Source of the DNA: Actinomycetospora lemnae
Lineage (GTDB): Bacteria; Actinomycetota; Actinomycetes; Mycobacteriales; Pseudonocardiaceae
Assembly (NCBI RefSeq): GCF_028737315.1
Contig: NZ_JAQZAO010000001.1
Location: 496,001 to 560,000, forward strand
Direction: 5' to 3'
Length of the DNA: 64,000 nt
The notes below the pieces were generated by a model. That model did not search any database and was not told the origin of the DNA. It worked only from the letters and a program-made list of their open reading frames with translations. Position 1 is the first letter of the stretch; each line of letters begins with the position of its first letter. Shown here piece after piece: positions 9,572 to 19,104 of this stretch. A program made the position numbers and the translations under genes.

Positions 9572-10285
9572 TCAGCTCCCCGATCGACCGTCGAGCCCCG
9601 CGGCGGTCCGTCCCCCGGCGGCGAGGCGGTACCCCACGCCCCGCACCGTCGCCACCATCCCGGGGCGGGCGAGCTTGGTCCGGAGGGTGGCGACGTGGAC
9701 GTCGAGCGTGCGGTCGGCACCCGCCCACCGCCGGCCCCACACCTCGGCGACGAGACGGTCGCGGGTGCACACCGCCCCGTCGGCGTCGGCGAGCAGGGCG
9801 AGCACCGCGAACTCCTTGCGCGAGAGCGCCACGTCGGCGCCGTCGACGGTCAGGGTGTGGCGGGCACGGTCGAGGACGACGCCGTCGCCGAGGTCGGTCA
9901 CCGGGTCCGGGGTGGCGTGCTGGGCGGCGGTGGCACTGCGCCGGCGGCGCACGGCGTGGATGCGGGCGACGAGCTCGCCGACGTCGTAGGGCTTGACCAG
10001 GTAGTCGTCCGCGCCGTGGTGCAGCCCGAGGATGCGCTCGTCGACGCTGCCCCGGGCGCTGACGACGATCACCGGGACGTCGCCGGCCTCGCGGATGCGC
10101 CGGCACACCTCGAGCCCGTCGATGTCCGGCAGGCCGAGGTCGAGCAGCACGACGTCGGCGCCGGGCAGCTTCGGGAGCACGGCGAGCCCCTGGCCGACCC
10201 GCTCGACCTGCATCTCGTGGCGCGTCAGGGCGGCGCGCAGGGCGGCGGCGACCCGGTCGTCGTCCTCCACGACGAGCACCCGCAC
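9572..10285 (-). CDS. OmpR-family response regulator
   Basis: 237 aa: a receiver domain with acidic residues VEDDD, phospho-acceptor Asp49 (VVLLDLGLPD) and the conserved Lys in DYLVKPYD, followed by a winged-helix domain ending LRTKLARPGMVATVRGVGYRL. First gene of a two-gene operon with the kinase. Its start is divergent from the gluA gene across about 160 bp, so it might act on the transporter operon, but no binding site was identified. Confidence 0.93.
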   Translation of the reverse strand: MRVLVVEDDDRVAAALRAALTRHEMQVERVGQGLAVLPKLPGADVVLLDLGLPDIDGLEVCRRIREAGDVPVIVVSARGSVDERILGLHHGADDYLVKPYDVGELVARIHAVRRRRSATAAQHATPDPVTDLGDGVVLDRARHTLTVDGADVALSRKEFAVLALLADADGAVCTRDRLVAEVWGRRWAGADRTLDVHVATLRTKLARPGMVATVRGVGYRLAAGGRTAAGLDGRSGS

Positions 10286-10444
10286 CTCGGCCTCCTCCCG
10301 CCACGCCGCCCGCGGATGACACCCGTGTGACGGCGTGGTCCGGCAACCCTAAGTCTTCCTCAAGAGCGTGGACGCCCTCCCGCACGCGCTGGCACCGTCC
10401 CTGCACCACCGGTGACGGCGGCACAGCGAGGAGGTCCGCGGGAG

Positions 10445-11233
<789 letters not shown>

Positions 11234-11266
11234 ATCCGGCCAGGACAGTTCAGAAGGGAGCCGTCG

Positions 11267-12163
11267 ATGAGACGTCTCGTCTCACTCCGCACGCTGGGCG
11301 TGCTCCTCGCGGTGCTCGCGATGGCGTTCGGCGCCGCGTGCGGTCGCGAGGGCAGTCCGGGTGGCCAGCCCGTCGCGGGGTCGCCCGTCGCCCAGAACGT
11401 GCAGGTCCCGGGCTCGCCGGTGTTCGCGCAGATGCAGCAGCGCGGGCGTGTCGTGCTCGGCGTCAAGAACGACCAGCCGGGTCTCGGCATCCAGGACCCG
11501 ACCACCGGGCAGTACACCGGCTTCGACATCGAGATCGGCCGGATGGTCGCCGCGGGCCTGGGTTTTGCGCCCGAGCAGATCGAGTACCGCGTCATCCCGT
11601 CGGCCGCCCGCGAGGACGCGATCTCGCGCGGTGACGTCGACCTGTACGTCGGCACGTACACGATCAACGACAGCCGCAAGCAGCGCGTGGGCTTCGCCGG
11701 CCCGTACTTCGTCGCCGGCCAGGACCTCCTCGTCCGCGCCGACGACCAGTCGATCACCGGCCCGCAGACGCTGCAGGGCAAGCGGGTGTGCTCGGCGACC
11801 GGCTCGACCCCGATCCAGCGGGTCCGCGAGCAGAACCTCACGCAGAACGTGGTCGAGTTCCAGAACTACTCGCAGTGCGTCGACGCGCTGCGCGGCGGTC
11901 AGGTCGACGCCGTGACCACGGACAACGCGATCCTCGCCGGCTACGCCGCGCAGACGCCCGACCAGCTGCGCGTCGTGGGCCAGACGTTCTCCGAGGAGCC
12001 GTACGGGATCGGCATGAACCGCGACGACGCCGCGCTGCGCAACAAGGTCAACGACCTGCTCCAGGCCGCGGAGAACGACGGCACCTGGACGCGTCTCTAC
12101 AACGAGACGCTGGGCCGCTCCGGCACCCCGGCCCCGCAGCCCCCGCCCATCGAGCGCTACTGA
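11267..12163 (+). CDS. gluB: Glutamate-type ABC transporter binding lipoprotein (GluB-like)
   Basis: 298 aa. Lipoprotein signal with the lipobox FGAAC (Cys about 25), then an SBP_bac_3 domain: RGRVVLGVKNDQPGLG, TGFDIEIGRMVAAGLG, DLYVGTYTINDSRKQRVGFAGPYF, and the late EPYGIGMNRDD. Captures glutamate or a related polar amino acid outside the membrane. AGAAGGGAG precedes the start. A strong hairpin follows the gene and probably makes this product more abundant than the permeases. Confidence 0.92.
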   Translation: MRRLVSLRTLGVLLAVLAMAFGAACGREGSPGGQPVAGSPVAQNVQVPGSPVFAQMQQRGRVVLGVKNDQPGLGIQDPTTGQYTGFDIEIGRMVAAGLGFAPEQIEYRVIPSAAREDAISRGDVDLYVGTYTINDSRKQRVGFAGPYFVAGQDLLVRADDQSITGPQTLQGKRVCSATGSTPIQRVREQNLTQNVVEFQNYSQCVDALRGGQVDAVTTDNAILAGYAAQTPDQLRVVGQTFSEEPYGIGMNRDDAALRNKVNDLLQAAENDGTWTRLYNETLGRSGTPAPQPPPIERY

Positions 12164-12177
12164 GGCACACCGTGGGA

Positions 12178-12207
12178 GGCCCGCCCGTGCCCCGGCACGG
12201 GCGGGCC
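12178..12207 (+). terminator. Intra-operon hairpin between gluB and gluC
   Basis: Arms GGCCCGCCCGTGCC (12178-12191) and GGCACGGGCGGGCC (12194-12207) are perfectly complementary with almost no loop. Placed between binding-protein and permease genes it most likely acts as a partial terminator or 3' stabiliser, giving excess GluB. There is no U-tract. Confidence 0.6.
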
Positions 12208-12233
12208 CCCGCGGCACCCCCGAGGGAGGGCCC

Positions 12234-12878
12234 ATGGACGTCCTGCTCGGCAACCTGCCCGAGTACCTCACCCGCTTCGGCGGCACGATCGGCCTGTTCG
12301 TCGTCTCGGGGATCGCCTCGCTGATCCTCGGCGTCGTCCTGGCCGCGATGCGGGTCAGCCCGGTGCCCGCCATGCGCATCGCCGGCACGGCCTACGTGAC
12401 GCTGCTGCGCAACACCCCGCTGACCCTCGTGCTCTTCTTCTTCGCGCTCGGGTTCACGAAGCTCTTCTTCTACCTGCCGTTCTTCCTCCTGGCCGTCATC
12501 GGCCTCTCGCTCTACACCGCCGCGTTCGTCTGCGAGGTCGTGCGCGGCGGGATCAGCACCGTGTCCGCCGGCCAGGCCGAGGCGGCCCGCGCCCTCGGGC
12601 TGGGCTTCCGCCAGACGCTCACGGTCGTCGTGCTGCCGCAGGCGGTGCGCTCGGTCATGCCGCCGCTGACCAGCGTCCAGATCGCCCTGCTCAAGAACAC
12701 GACCGTCGCCGCCGGCTCCTCGGTGTTCGAGGCCGGCGGGTTCTACCGCGCCGTGAACGAGCAGGGCGGCTCGACGCTCGTGGCCCTGCTGTGGGTCGCC
12801 CTGGGCTTCGTCATCCTCGTCATCCCCCTGACGGTGCTGCAGCGCCGGCTCGAGAAGCGCTGGAGCGTGTCCCGATGA
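12234..12878 (+). CDS. gluC: Glutamate-type ABC permease (GluC-like)
   Basis: 214 aa, about five membrane segments. The EAA-type loop reads SAGQAEAARALGLGFRQTLTVVVLPQAVR, typical of His/Glu/Gln/Arg/opine permeases. The start follows GGGAGGG. Its TGA overlaps the gluD start (ATGA), so the two permeases are translationally coupled and presumably form a heterodimer. Confidence 0.92.
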   Translation: MDVLLGNLPEYLTRFGGTIGLFVVSGIASLILGVVLAAMRVSPVPAMRIAGTAYVTLLRNTPLTLVLFFFALGFTKLFFYLPFFLLAVIGLSLYTAAFVCEVVRGGISTVSAGQAEAARALGLGFRQTLTVVVLPQAVRSVMPPLTSVQIALLKNTTVAAGSSVFEAGGFYRAVNEQGGSTLVALLWVALGFVILVIPLTVLQRRLEKRWSVSR

Positions 12879-14245
12879 GCGCCCCCACGGCGGTCCTCTT
12901 CGACGTCCCGGGCCCGAAGGCGCGGGCCCGCAACACCACCGCCGGCATCATCACGCTGCTCGTGGTGGCCGCCCTCGTCGGCGTCGTCATCTGGCGGCTC
13001 GCGGCGACCGGGCAGCTCGACGCCCGCGTGTGGGAGTGGCTCCTCTACGAGAACGTCCAGCTCGCGCTCCTCGACGGGCTGGTCAACACGCTGCGGGCGT
13101 TCGCGTCCGGCGCCGTGCTCGCGCTCGCCCTCGGGGCGGTGCTCGCCCTCGGGCGGCTCTCCGACCACCGGTGGCTGCGCTCGCTCTCGACCTGGGTCGT
13201 CGAGCTCTTCCGGGCCGTGCCGCTGGTCGTGCTGATGTTCCTCTTCTACTACGGCATGCCATCGGTCGGGATCACGGTCTCGACGTACGCCGCCGTGGTG
13301 CTGGGGCTGATGCTCTACAACGGCGCGGTGCTGGCCGAGGTCTTCCGCGCCGGCGTGCTCGCCGTGCCGCGCGGGCAGTCGGAGGCCGCGTACGCGCTGG
13401 GCCTGCGGAAGTCCGGCGTCATGCGGCTGGTGCTGCTGCCGCAGGCGGTCCGCTCGATGCTCCCGGCGATCGTGAGCCAGCTCGTGGTGCTGCTCAAGGA
13501 CTCGGCGCTGGGCTTCCTCATCACCTACCCCGAGCTGCTCTTCCAGGCCCAGTACCTGGGGTCGAACGCGACCCTGGGCTCGCCGCTCATCCCGGTGGCG
13601 ATGGTGGTCGCGGTCATCTACATCGCGCTCTGCCTGCTGCTCTCGGCCCTGGCCACGTGGCTCGAGGCCCGCACGCGCCGCAACCCGGCCGTCCTCGCCG
13701 TGGCACCCACCGAGCGCCCGCCCGCCGGATCCCGTGCCGGTGCGGGCGGCCCGCGGCCACGAGCTCGAGGCCCTCCGGCAGATCGAGATCGCGGCCGGCG
13801 CGGTGTTCCGCGAGGTCGGGATGGACCCGATCGCCGACGACGCCCCGCCCTCGGTCGTGGTGCTGCAGGGGGCGCTCGACCGCGGCGGGCTGTGGGTGGC
13901 CGCGGACGGCGACCGGCCCGTCGCCTACCTGATGGACGACGTCGTCGACGGCGAGGCGCACCTCGAGCAGGTGTCGGTGCACCCCGCCCACGCCCGGCGG
14001 GGCCTCGGGGCGCGGCTGGTGGAGGACCTCGCCGCCCGCGCCCGGTCCGCCGGCCGCGCGGCGGTCACGCTGACCACCTTCGTCGATGTCCCGTGGAACG
14101 CGCCCTACTACGCGCGGCTCGGCTTCCGCGTGCTCGCCGACGACGAGCTCGGCCCGGGTCTGCGCGCCGTGCGCCGGGCCGAGGTCGCCCGGGGGCTCGA
14201 TCGCTGGCCGCGGGTCGCCATGCGCCTCGATCTCACCGAGGGTGA
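12875..14245 (+). CDS. gluD: Glutamate-type ABC permease (GluD-like) with an abnormal C-terminal run-on
   Basis: The first roughly 285 residues are a normal GluD permease: several membrane segments, EAA loop PRGQSEAAYALGLRKSGVMRLVLLPQAVR, ending ATWLEARTRRNP at about 13685. No in-frame stop follows. The frame continues to TGA at 14243-14245 as a 170-residue Arg/Pro/Gly-rich tail, and that DNA is the acetyltransferase gene in another frame. The tail has the composition of an out-of-frame reading and is unlikely to be an evolved domain. Either the original stop has been lost by a small indel or deletion, or the assembly contains an error near 13690-13740. Confidence 0.85.
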   Translation: MSAPTAVLFDVPGPKARARNTTAGIITLLVVAALVGVVIWRLAATGQLDARVWEWLLYENVQLALLDGLVNTLRAFASGAVLALALGAVLALGRLSDHRWLRSLSTWVVELFRAVPLVVLMFLFYYGMPSVGITVSTYAAVVLGLMLYNGAVLAEVFRAGVLAVPRGQSEAAYALGLRKSGVMRLVLLPQAVRSMLPAIVSQLVVLLKDSALGFLITYPELLFQAQYLGSNATLGSPLIPVAMVVAVIYIALCLLLSALATWLEARTRRNPAVLAVAPTERPPAGSRAGAGGPRPRARGPPADRDRGRRGVPRGRDGPDRRRRPALGRGAAGGARPRRAVGGRGRRPARRLPDGRRRRRRGAPRAGVGAPRPRPAGPRGAAGGGPRRPRPVRRPRGGHADHLRRCPVERALLRAARLPRARRRRARPGSARRAPGRGRPGARSLAAGRHAPRSHRG

Positions 14246-14252
14246 TCGCTGA
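13734..14252 (+). CDS. GNAT-family N-acetyltransferase
   Basis: 172 aa. The GNAT core is clear: EQVSVHPAHARRGLGARLVEDLAARA (acetyl-CoA-binding motif A) and NAPYYARLGFRVL (motif B). The GTG at 13734 has only a weak upstream signal, and no better start is visible because the upstream sequence is gluD. Nearly the whole gene lies inside the run-on of the gluD frame, one frame shifted. Substrate unknown. Confidence 0.8.
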   Translation: MPVRAARGHELEALRQIEIAAGAVFREVGMDPIADDAPPSVVVLQGALDRGGLWVAADGDRPVAYLMDDVVDGEAHLEQVSVHPAHARRGLGARLVEDLAARARSAGRAAVTLTTFVDVPWNAPYYARLGFRVLADDELGPGLRAVRRAEVARGLDRWPRVAMRLDLTEGDR

Positions 14253-14334
14253 CGGCTCTCAGAGCTTCCTCACCGTCTCCGCCTCGCTCCTTCTGCTACT
14301 CTCCGTGCAGAAAGATGGGAGGAGGGAGTGGCAG

Positions 14335-14985
14335 ATGGGTGACGTCGAGGAGCTGCCGCCCGGCTACGTCAAGCCCACCCGCGCCGGACGTGTGGGGTAC
14401 GCCGTCGCCACGCTGGGATTCGTCTGCGGCACCGTCTTCCTCCTGTGGCAGGGCGGCTCGGCCACCTGGGACGCGCTGATGCTGGCGGTGCGGGGCGAGG
14501 TCGTCTCGGCCCGGGTGGTCGACGTCGACCTGCACACGAGGATGGGCATGGCGGACGAGCTCTCCGTCGTCCCCGCCGGGGCCTCGGAGCCGGTGGAGAT
14601 CAGCACCCGGCGCGAGGACATCCCCGTCGGGGCCGTGGTCGACGTCGTCGTCGACCCGTCCGACCCGACCCGCGCCGCCCTCGCGAGCGACGGGTGGCCC
14701 TGGATGGCCACGACCATGCCGTTCTTCCTCGCTCCGTTCGCCGCCCTGCTGGCCCTGCTGATGCTGGGCTTCGCCTGCGGCCAGCCCGTGTACCACCGCG
14801 AGCTGGACCCCGGCGCCGACGACCCCGACGAGCCGACCGACGCCACCCCGGACGAGTCCGCCGGCGGGACTGCCGACGCGGCCCCGGACGAGCCCGCCGC
14901 GGGGCGACCGGCGGGGCGACCGGCGGGGCGACCAGCGACGGGACCGCTCCCCCGCGCCGGGACGGCTGACCCCGAGCGCACCTGA
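14335..14985 (+). CDS. Membrane protein with DUF3592-like extracytoplasmic loop
   Basis: 216 aa. Excellent ribosome-binding site GGAGGAGGGAG (14318-14328) before ATG 14335. Two membrane helices (about residues 22-45 and 125-150) flank a beta-rich loop with VVSARVVDVDL and the VVDVVVDPSDPTRA signature resembling DUF3592. The C-terminal 60 residues are acidic (DPGADDPDEPTDATPDE) and end in a short tandem repeat encoding GRPA. Function unknown. Confidence 0.75.
   Translation: MGDVEELPPGYVKPTRAGRVGYAVATLGFVCGTVFLLWQGGSATWDALMLAVRGEVVSARVVDVDLHTRMGMADELSVVPAGASEPVEISTRREDIPVGAVVDVVVDPSDPTRAALASDGWPWMATTMPFFLAPFAALLALLMLGFACGQPVYHRELDPGADDPDEPTDATPDESAGGTADAAPDEPAAGRPAGRPAGRPATGPLPRAGTADPERT
14899..14934 (+). 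repeat. Three-copy 12-bp in-frame tandem repeat
   Basis: The unit GCGGGGCGACCG is repeated three times (the last ends CCA), adding GRPA units to the C-terminal tail of the membrane protein. A length-variable microsatellite. Confidence 0.8.
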
Positions 14986-15050
14986 CGCGCCCGCCCGCAA
15001 CGCCCGAGCCCGACGCGCCCGACGCGCCCGACGTGCCCGGCCGAACGCCC

Positions 15051-15100
15051 GAGCCCCGGTGGACCCGTGTCCTCGGGACACGGGTCCACCGCTGCGGCTC
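15051..15100. terminator. Bidirectional terminator hairpin before sdhB
   Basis: Perfect 15-base arms GGTGGACCCGTGTCC (15058-15072) and GGACACGGGTCCACC (15076-15090) around TCG, extended by outer GAGCC/GGCTC pairing. It lies between the convergent membrane-protein gene and the sdh operon. Confidence 0.8.
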
Positions 15101-15110
15101 GGGACTCGAC

Positions 15111-15980
15111 TCAGGCCTGGGCCCCGCCCCGCTCCTCGATGTGCCCGATGCGGTCGGCGTCGAGCGCCGAGCCGTTGTCCGGGCCCGGGGCGTCGAGCGA
15201 GCGAGCGCCCGCCGGCCCGCGCTTCTCCAGCTCCTGCCGCTTGAAGATCTTCTTACCGAGCCACACCAGCGGGTCGTACTTGCGGTCGACCACGCGCTCC
15301 TTCATGGGGATCAGCGCGTTGTCGGTGATCTTGATGTGCTCGGGGCAGACCTCGGTGCAGCACTTGGTGATGTTGCAGTACCCGAGGCCATGGTCCTCCT
15401 GCGCGTCCTCCTTGCGGTTGCGGACGTCGAGCGGGTGCATGTCCAGCTCGGCGATCCGCATGAGGTAGCGCGGGCCGGAGAACGGCTCCTTGTTCTCCTC
15501 GTGGTCGCGCACCACGTGGCAGACGTTCTGGCACAGGAAGCACTCGATGCACTTCCGGAACTCTTGCGAGCGCTCGACGTCCACCTGGGACATCCGGTAC
15601 TCGCCGGGCGCGACGCCCTCGGGCGGCGCGAACGCCGGCACCTCCCGCGCCTTCGTGTAGTTGAAGTCGACGTCGGTGACGAGGTCGCGGATCACCGGGA
15701 ACGTCCGGATCGGGGCGACCGAGATCTCCTCGTCCTCGCCGAACGTCGACATCCGCGTCATGCACATCAGCCGCGGGCGCCCGTTGACCTCGGCGCTGCA
15801 CGAGCCGCACTTGCCGGCCTTGCAGTTCCAGCGCACCGCCATGTCGCCGGCCTGGGTGGCCTGCAGCCGGTGCATGATGTCGAGGACGACCTCGCCCTCC
15901 TCGACGTCCACGCGGTAGTCGACGAAGTCGCCGCCCTCCGCGTCGCCCCGCCAGACCTTGAACTTCGCCTGGTAGCCCAT
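15111..15980 (-). CDS. sdhB: Succinate dehydrogenase iron-sulfur subunit
   Basis: 289 aa. [2Fe-2S] ligands in CKAGKCGSC, then ferredoxin-type clusters in CIECFLCQNVC and CCTEVCPEHI. The order sdhC-A-B on the minus strand, the long 4Fe-4S domain and the C-terminal extension (to 289 aa) resemble the Sdh1 enzyme of mycobacteria (Rv0247c). It passes electrons from the flavin subunit to the membrane anchor. ATG 15980 starts two bases after the sdhA stop. Confidence 0.94.
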   Translation of the reverse strand: MGYQAKFKVWRGDAEGGDFVDYRVDVEEGEVVLDIMHRLQATQAGDMAVRWNCKAGKCGSCSAEVNGRPRLMCMTRMSTFGEDEEISVAPIRTFPVIRDLVTDVDFNYTKAREVPAFAPPEGVAPGEYRMSQVDVERSQEFRKCIECFLCQNVCHVVRDHEENKEPFSGPRYLMRIAELDMHPLDVRNRKEDAQEDHGLGYCNITKCCTEVCPEHIKITDNALIPMKERVVDRKYDPLVWLGKKIFKRQELEKRGPAGARSLDAPGPDNGSALDADRIGHIEERGGAQA

Positions 15981-15982
15981 GC

Positions 15983-18040
15983 CTACGCTCCCCCTCCGGT
16001 GAGCTCGCCGCCCGGGTCGCCGCCGGTCTCCACGCTCGTCGAGCTCCGCTCCGCTTCGTCCCCGGCGTCCTCCGTGCCGCGCTCGGTGCCCCGGGGAGCG
16101 TCCGAACGGTGACCGCCCAGCTCGTCGCCGGTGTAGTACTTCTTGAGCTCGTCCATCTCGAAGAGGTCGAAGAGATCCGAGCGCATGGCCGGCTGGCCCT
16201 GGTGCTCGAGCGTGACCTCGCCGTCGCGCAGGGAGCAGACGAGCAGCTCGCGGCGCCAGTTCTCGTCCATCGTCGGGTAGTCGTCGCGGGTGTGGCCCCC
16301 GCGGCTCTCCTGCCGCTCGAGCGCGGCCATCGCGATGCACTCGCTGACCATGAGCATGTTGCGCAGGTCCAGCGCGAGGTGCCAGCCCGGGTTGTAGGCC
16401 CGGCGCCCGTCGACCGCGACGCGCGGGATGCGGTCGGCGAGTTCGTGGAGCTTCTTGAGCGCCAGCTCCATCTCGTCGGCCTTGCGGATGATGCCGACGA
16501 GGTCGTTCATCGTCTGCTGGAGTTCCTGGTGCACCGTGTAGGCGTTCTCGCCGCCGGAGTTCTGGATCGGGCGCAGCACGTCCTCGCGGGCCGCCGTCAC
16601 CGACTCGTCCGACACGGTCGGCACCGTGTCGCCGAGCCCGTCGAGGTACGCCGCCGCTCCGGCGCCCGCGCGGCAGCCGAAGACCAGCAGGTCGGACAGC
16701 GAGTTGCCGCCCAGGCGGTTGGAGCCGTGCATGCCGCCCGCGACCTCGCCGGCCGCGAACAGGCCGGGCACCGCCGACGCCGCCGTGTCCGGGTCGACCT
16801 CGACCCCGCCCATGACGTAGTGGCAGGTCGGGCCGACCTCCATCGGGCCGGCGGTGATGTCGACGTCCGCCAGCTCCTTGAACTGGTGGTACATCGACGG
16901 AAGCCGCTTCGTGATCTCCGCGGCCGACATGCGGCTCGAGACGTCGAGGTAGACCCCGCCGGCCGGGGATCCCCGGCCCTCCTTGACCTCGTTGTTGATC
17001 GCGCGCGCGACCTCGTCACGGGGCAGGAGCTCGGGCGGGCGCCGGTTGTTGTCCGCGTCGGTGTACCAGCGGTCGCCCTCGTCCTCGCTGGTCGCGTACT
17101 GCTCGCGGAACACCTCGGGGATGTAGTTGAACATGAAGCGCTCGCCCTCGGAGTTCTTGAGGACGCCGCCGTCACCCCGGACCGACTCGGTCACGAGGAT
17201 GCCCTTGACGCTGGGCGGCCAGACCATCCCCGTGGGGTGGAACTGGACGAACTCCATGTTCAGCAGCTTCGCCCCGGCGCGCATGGCCAGCGCGTGGCCG
17301 TCGCCGGTGTACTCCCACGAGTTGCTCGTGACCTTGAACGACTTGCCGACGCCACCGGTCGCGAGCACCACCGCCGCCGCGTGGAAGCAGACCAGCTCGC
17401 CGGTCGGACGGCGGTAGCCGAAGGCGCCGGCGATCCGGTCGCCGTCCTTGAGCAGCTCGGTGATCGTGTACTCGTGGAAGACCGCGAGGTCGGACTCGTA
17501 GTCGCCGGAGCGGGCGAAGTCCTCCTGCTGCAGCGAGACGATCTTCTGCTGCAGGGTGCGGATCAGCTCGAGGCCGGTGCGGTCGCCGACGTGGGCGAGC
17601 CGCGGGAAGTTGTGCCCGCCGAAGTTCCGCTGGCTGATCTTGCCGTCGGGGGTGCGGTCGAACAGCGCCCCGTAGGTCTCGAGCTCCCAGACCCGCTGCG
17701 GCGCCTCCTTGGCGTGCAGCTCGGCCATGCGCCAGTTGTTGAGGAACTTGCCCCCGCGCATGGTGTCGCGGAAGTGGACCTCCCAGTTGTCGCGCGGGTT
17801 CGCGTTGCCCATCGACGCGGCGATCCCGCCCTCGGCCATGACCGTGTGGGCCTTGCCGAACAGCGACTTGCAGATGATCGCGACCCGCTTGCCCCGCAGG
17901 CGTGCCTCGATCGCGGCGCGCAGCCCGGCGCCTCCGGCGCCGATGACGACGACGTCGTAGGTGTGGTGGGTGACGGCGGTGTCGCCCGTCGCCTCCGCCT
18001 CGCTGGCCTCGAAGGCCGTGGTGGTTCCGGGGTCGGTCAT
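15983..18040 (-). CDS. sdhA: Succinate dehydrogenase flavoprotein subunit
   Basis: 685 aa. FAD-binding DVVVIGAGGAGLRAA, the covalent-FAD/active-site region with GGHNFPRLAHVGDRTG, FHPTGM, and the catalytic Arg region SRMSAAEITKRLPSMY. It oxidises succinate to fumarate. ATG 18040 shares one base with the TGA of the anchor gene. The C-terminal tail (about 40 residues) is disordered and contains AGDEAERSSTS from a dispersed repeat, beyond the folded domain. Sdh1-like by length and gene order. Confidence 0.94.
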   Translation of the reverse strand: MTDPGTTTAFEASEAEATGDTAVTHHTYDVVVIGAGGAGLRAAIEARLRGKRVAIICKSLFGKAHTVMAEGGIAASMGNANPRDNWEVHFRDTMRGGKFLNNWRMAELHAKEAPQRVWELETYGALFDRTPDGKISQRNFGGHNFPRLAHVGDRTGLELIRTLQQKIVSLQQEDFARSGDYESDLAVFHEYTITELLKDGDRIAGAFGYRRPTGELVCFHAAAVVLATGGVGKSFKVTSNSWEYTGDGHALAMRAGAKLLNMEFVQFHPTGMVWPPSVKGILVTESVRGDGGVLKNSEGERFMFNYIPEVFREQYATSEDEGDRWYTDADNNRRPPELLPRDEVARAINNEVKEGRGSPAGGVYLDVSSRMSAAEITKRLPSMYHQFKELADVDITAGPMEVGPTCHYVMGGVEVDPDTAASAVPGLFAAGEVAGGMHGSNRLGGNSLSDLLVFGCRAGAGAAAYLDGLGDTVPTVSDESVTAAREDVLRPIQNSGGENAYTVHQELQQTMNDLVGIIRKADEMELALKKLHELADRIPRVAVDGRRAYNPGWHLALDLRNMLMVSECIAMAALERQESRGGHTRDDYPTMDENWRRELLVCSLRDGEVTLEHQGQPAMRSDLFDLFEMDELKKYYTGDELGGHRSDAPRGTERGTEDAGDEAERSSTSVETGGDPGGELTGGGA
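16037..16064 (-). repeat. Dispersed 28-bp repeat copy in the sdhA 3' end
   Basis: The plus strand reads CGTCGAGCTCCGCTCCGCTT then CGTCCCCG. It encodes AGDEAERSST in the sdhA frame, within the disordered C-terminal tail. Confidence 0.75.
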
Positions 18041-18876
18041 CAGTTCACGATCCGCAGGTCGGAGATGGTGCCGCTCGCGACGAGCATGACGTAGAGATCC
18101 GTGAGGATCAGCGTCCCGATCGTCAGCCAGGCGAACAGCATGTGCCGGGTGTTGAGCTTCGAGAGCGTCGTCCAGAGGCGGTAGCGCACCGGGTGCTTCG
18201 AGAAGTGCTTGAGCCGCCCGCCGGTGACGTGGCGGCACGAGTGGCACGACAGCGTGTAGAGCCAGAGCCCGATGACGTTGATCAACAGGATGAGCGTGCC
18301 GAGCCCCAGCCCGAACGACGTCTGCCCCGTGGCCGGGTCGGTGCTCTGGAACGCCAGCAGCATGTCGTACGTGTTGAGGATCGAGATCAGGAACGCGACG
18401 TAGAAGAAGTACCGGTGCGCGTTCTGCAGGATCAGCGGGAACCGCGTCTCACCGCTGTAGGTGGTGTGCGGCTCCGCGACCGCGCATGCCGGCGGCGACG
18501 CCCAGAACGCCCGGTAGTACGACTTCCGGTAGTAGTAGCACGTCAGCCGGAACAGGAGCAGGAACGGCAGCGAGACCAGCGCGTAGGGCAGGAACCACGG
18601 CATCTCGCCGAACCACTGGCCGAGGTGGCTCGCCTCCGGGATGCACGAGGCGCTCACGCACGGCGAGTAGAACGGCGAGAGGTAGTGGTACTCCTCGACG
18701 TAGTACGCCGACCCCCAGAGTGAGCGGATCGTCGCGTAGACGACGAACGTCGCGAGCCCGAGTGCGTTGGCCAGGGGCGGCAGCCACCAGCGGTCGGTGC
18801 GCAGGGTGCGCTGTCGGATGTCGGGTCGCCCCGGCGCCGGCGGCCGGTACGTCCCGGAGTCGTGTGTGGTGGTCAC
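18040..18876 (-). CDS. sdhC: Succinate dehydrogenase membrane anchor (single-subunit, Sdh1 type)
   Basis: 278 aa with about five to six membrane helices. Histidines for heme lie in the helices (QNAHRYFFYVAF, SCHSCRHVTGG, TRHMLFAW). One long anchor replaces separate SdhC and SdhD, as in mycobacterial Rv0249c. GTG 18876 is chosen because the preceding codons (Arg/Thr-rich) look like untranslated leader. First gene of the operon; the 228-bp stretch 18877-19104 upstream must hold its promoter, but I saw no clear pair of hexamers. Confidence 0.85.
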   Translation of the reverse strand: MTTTHDSGTYRPPAPGRPDIRQRTLRTDRWWLPPLANALGLATFVVYATIRSLWGSAYYVEEYHYLSPFYSPCVSASCIPEASHLGQWFGEMPWFLPYALVSLPFLLLFRLTCYYYRKSYYRAFWASPPACAVAEPHTTYSGETRFPLILQNAHRYFFYVAFLISILNTYDMLLAFQSTDPATGQTSFGLGLGTLILLINVIGLWLYTLSCHSCRHVTGGRLKHFSKHPVRYRLWTTLSKLNTRHMLFAWLTIGTLILTDLYVMLVASGTISDLRIVN

Positions 18877-19104
18877 GGCACCGGTCCTCGTCTTGGTCCT
18901 CGTCTGCGGTGACGGGCGCGCATCGGCGGGGTCCTGCCGCCGGCCGCACGGCCGGTGGCGATGCGTTCCGCGGACGCGACGCTCTGTGGTGCGCCGCACA
19001 CTACGACGCGTCAAACATCGATGTCGCCCGGGTCACCCTCGTGCCGCGGGGTGACGATGGCCACTTCGCTGATCGACAGAGCGCGGTCCGGGCGCCCGAC
19101 GGGA

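Noticed and set aside
12875..14245. A genuine GluD-acetyltransferase fusion protein
   Set aside because: The GNAT motifs are in another frame; the run-on tail in the gluD frame has no domain.
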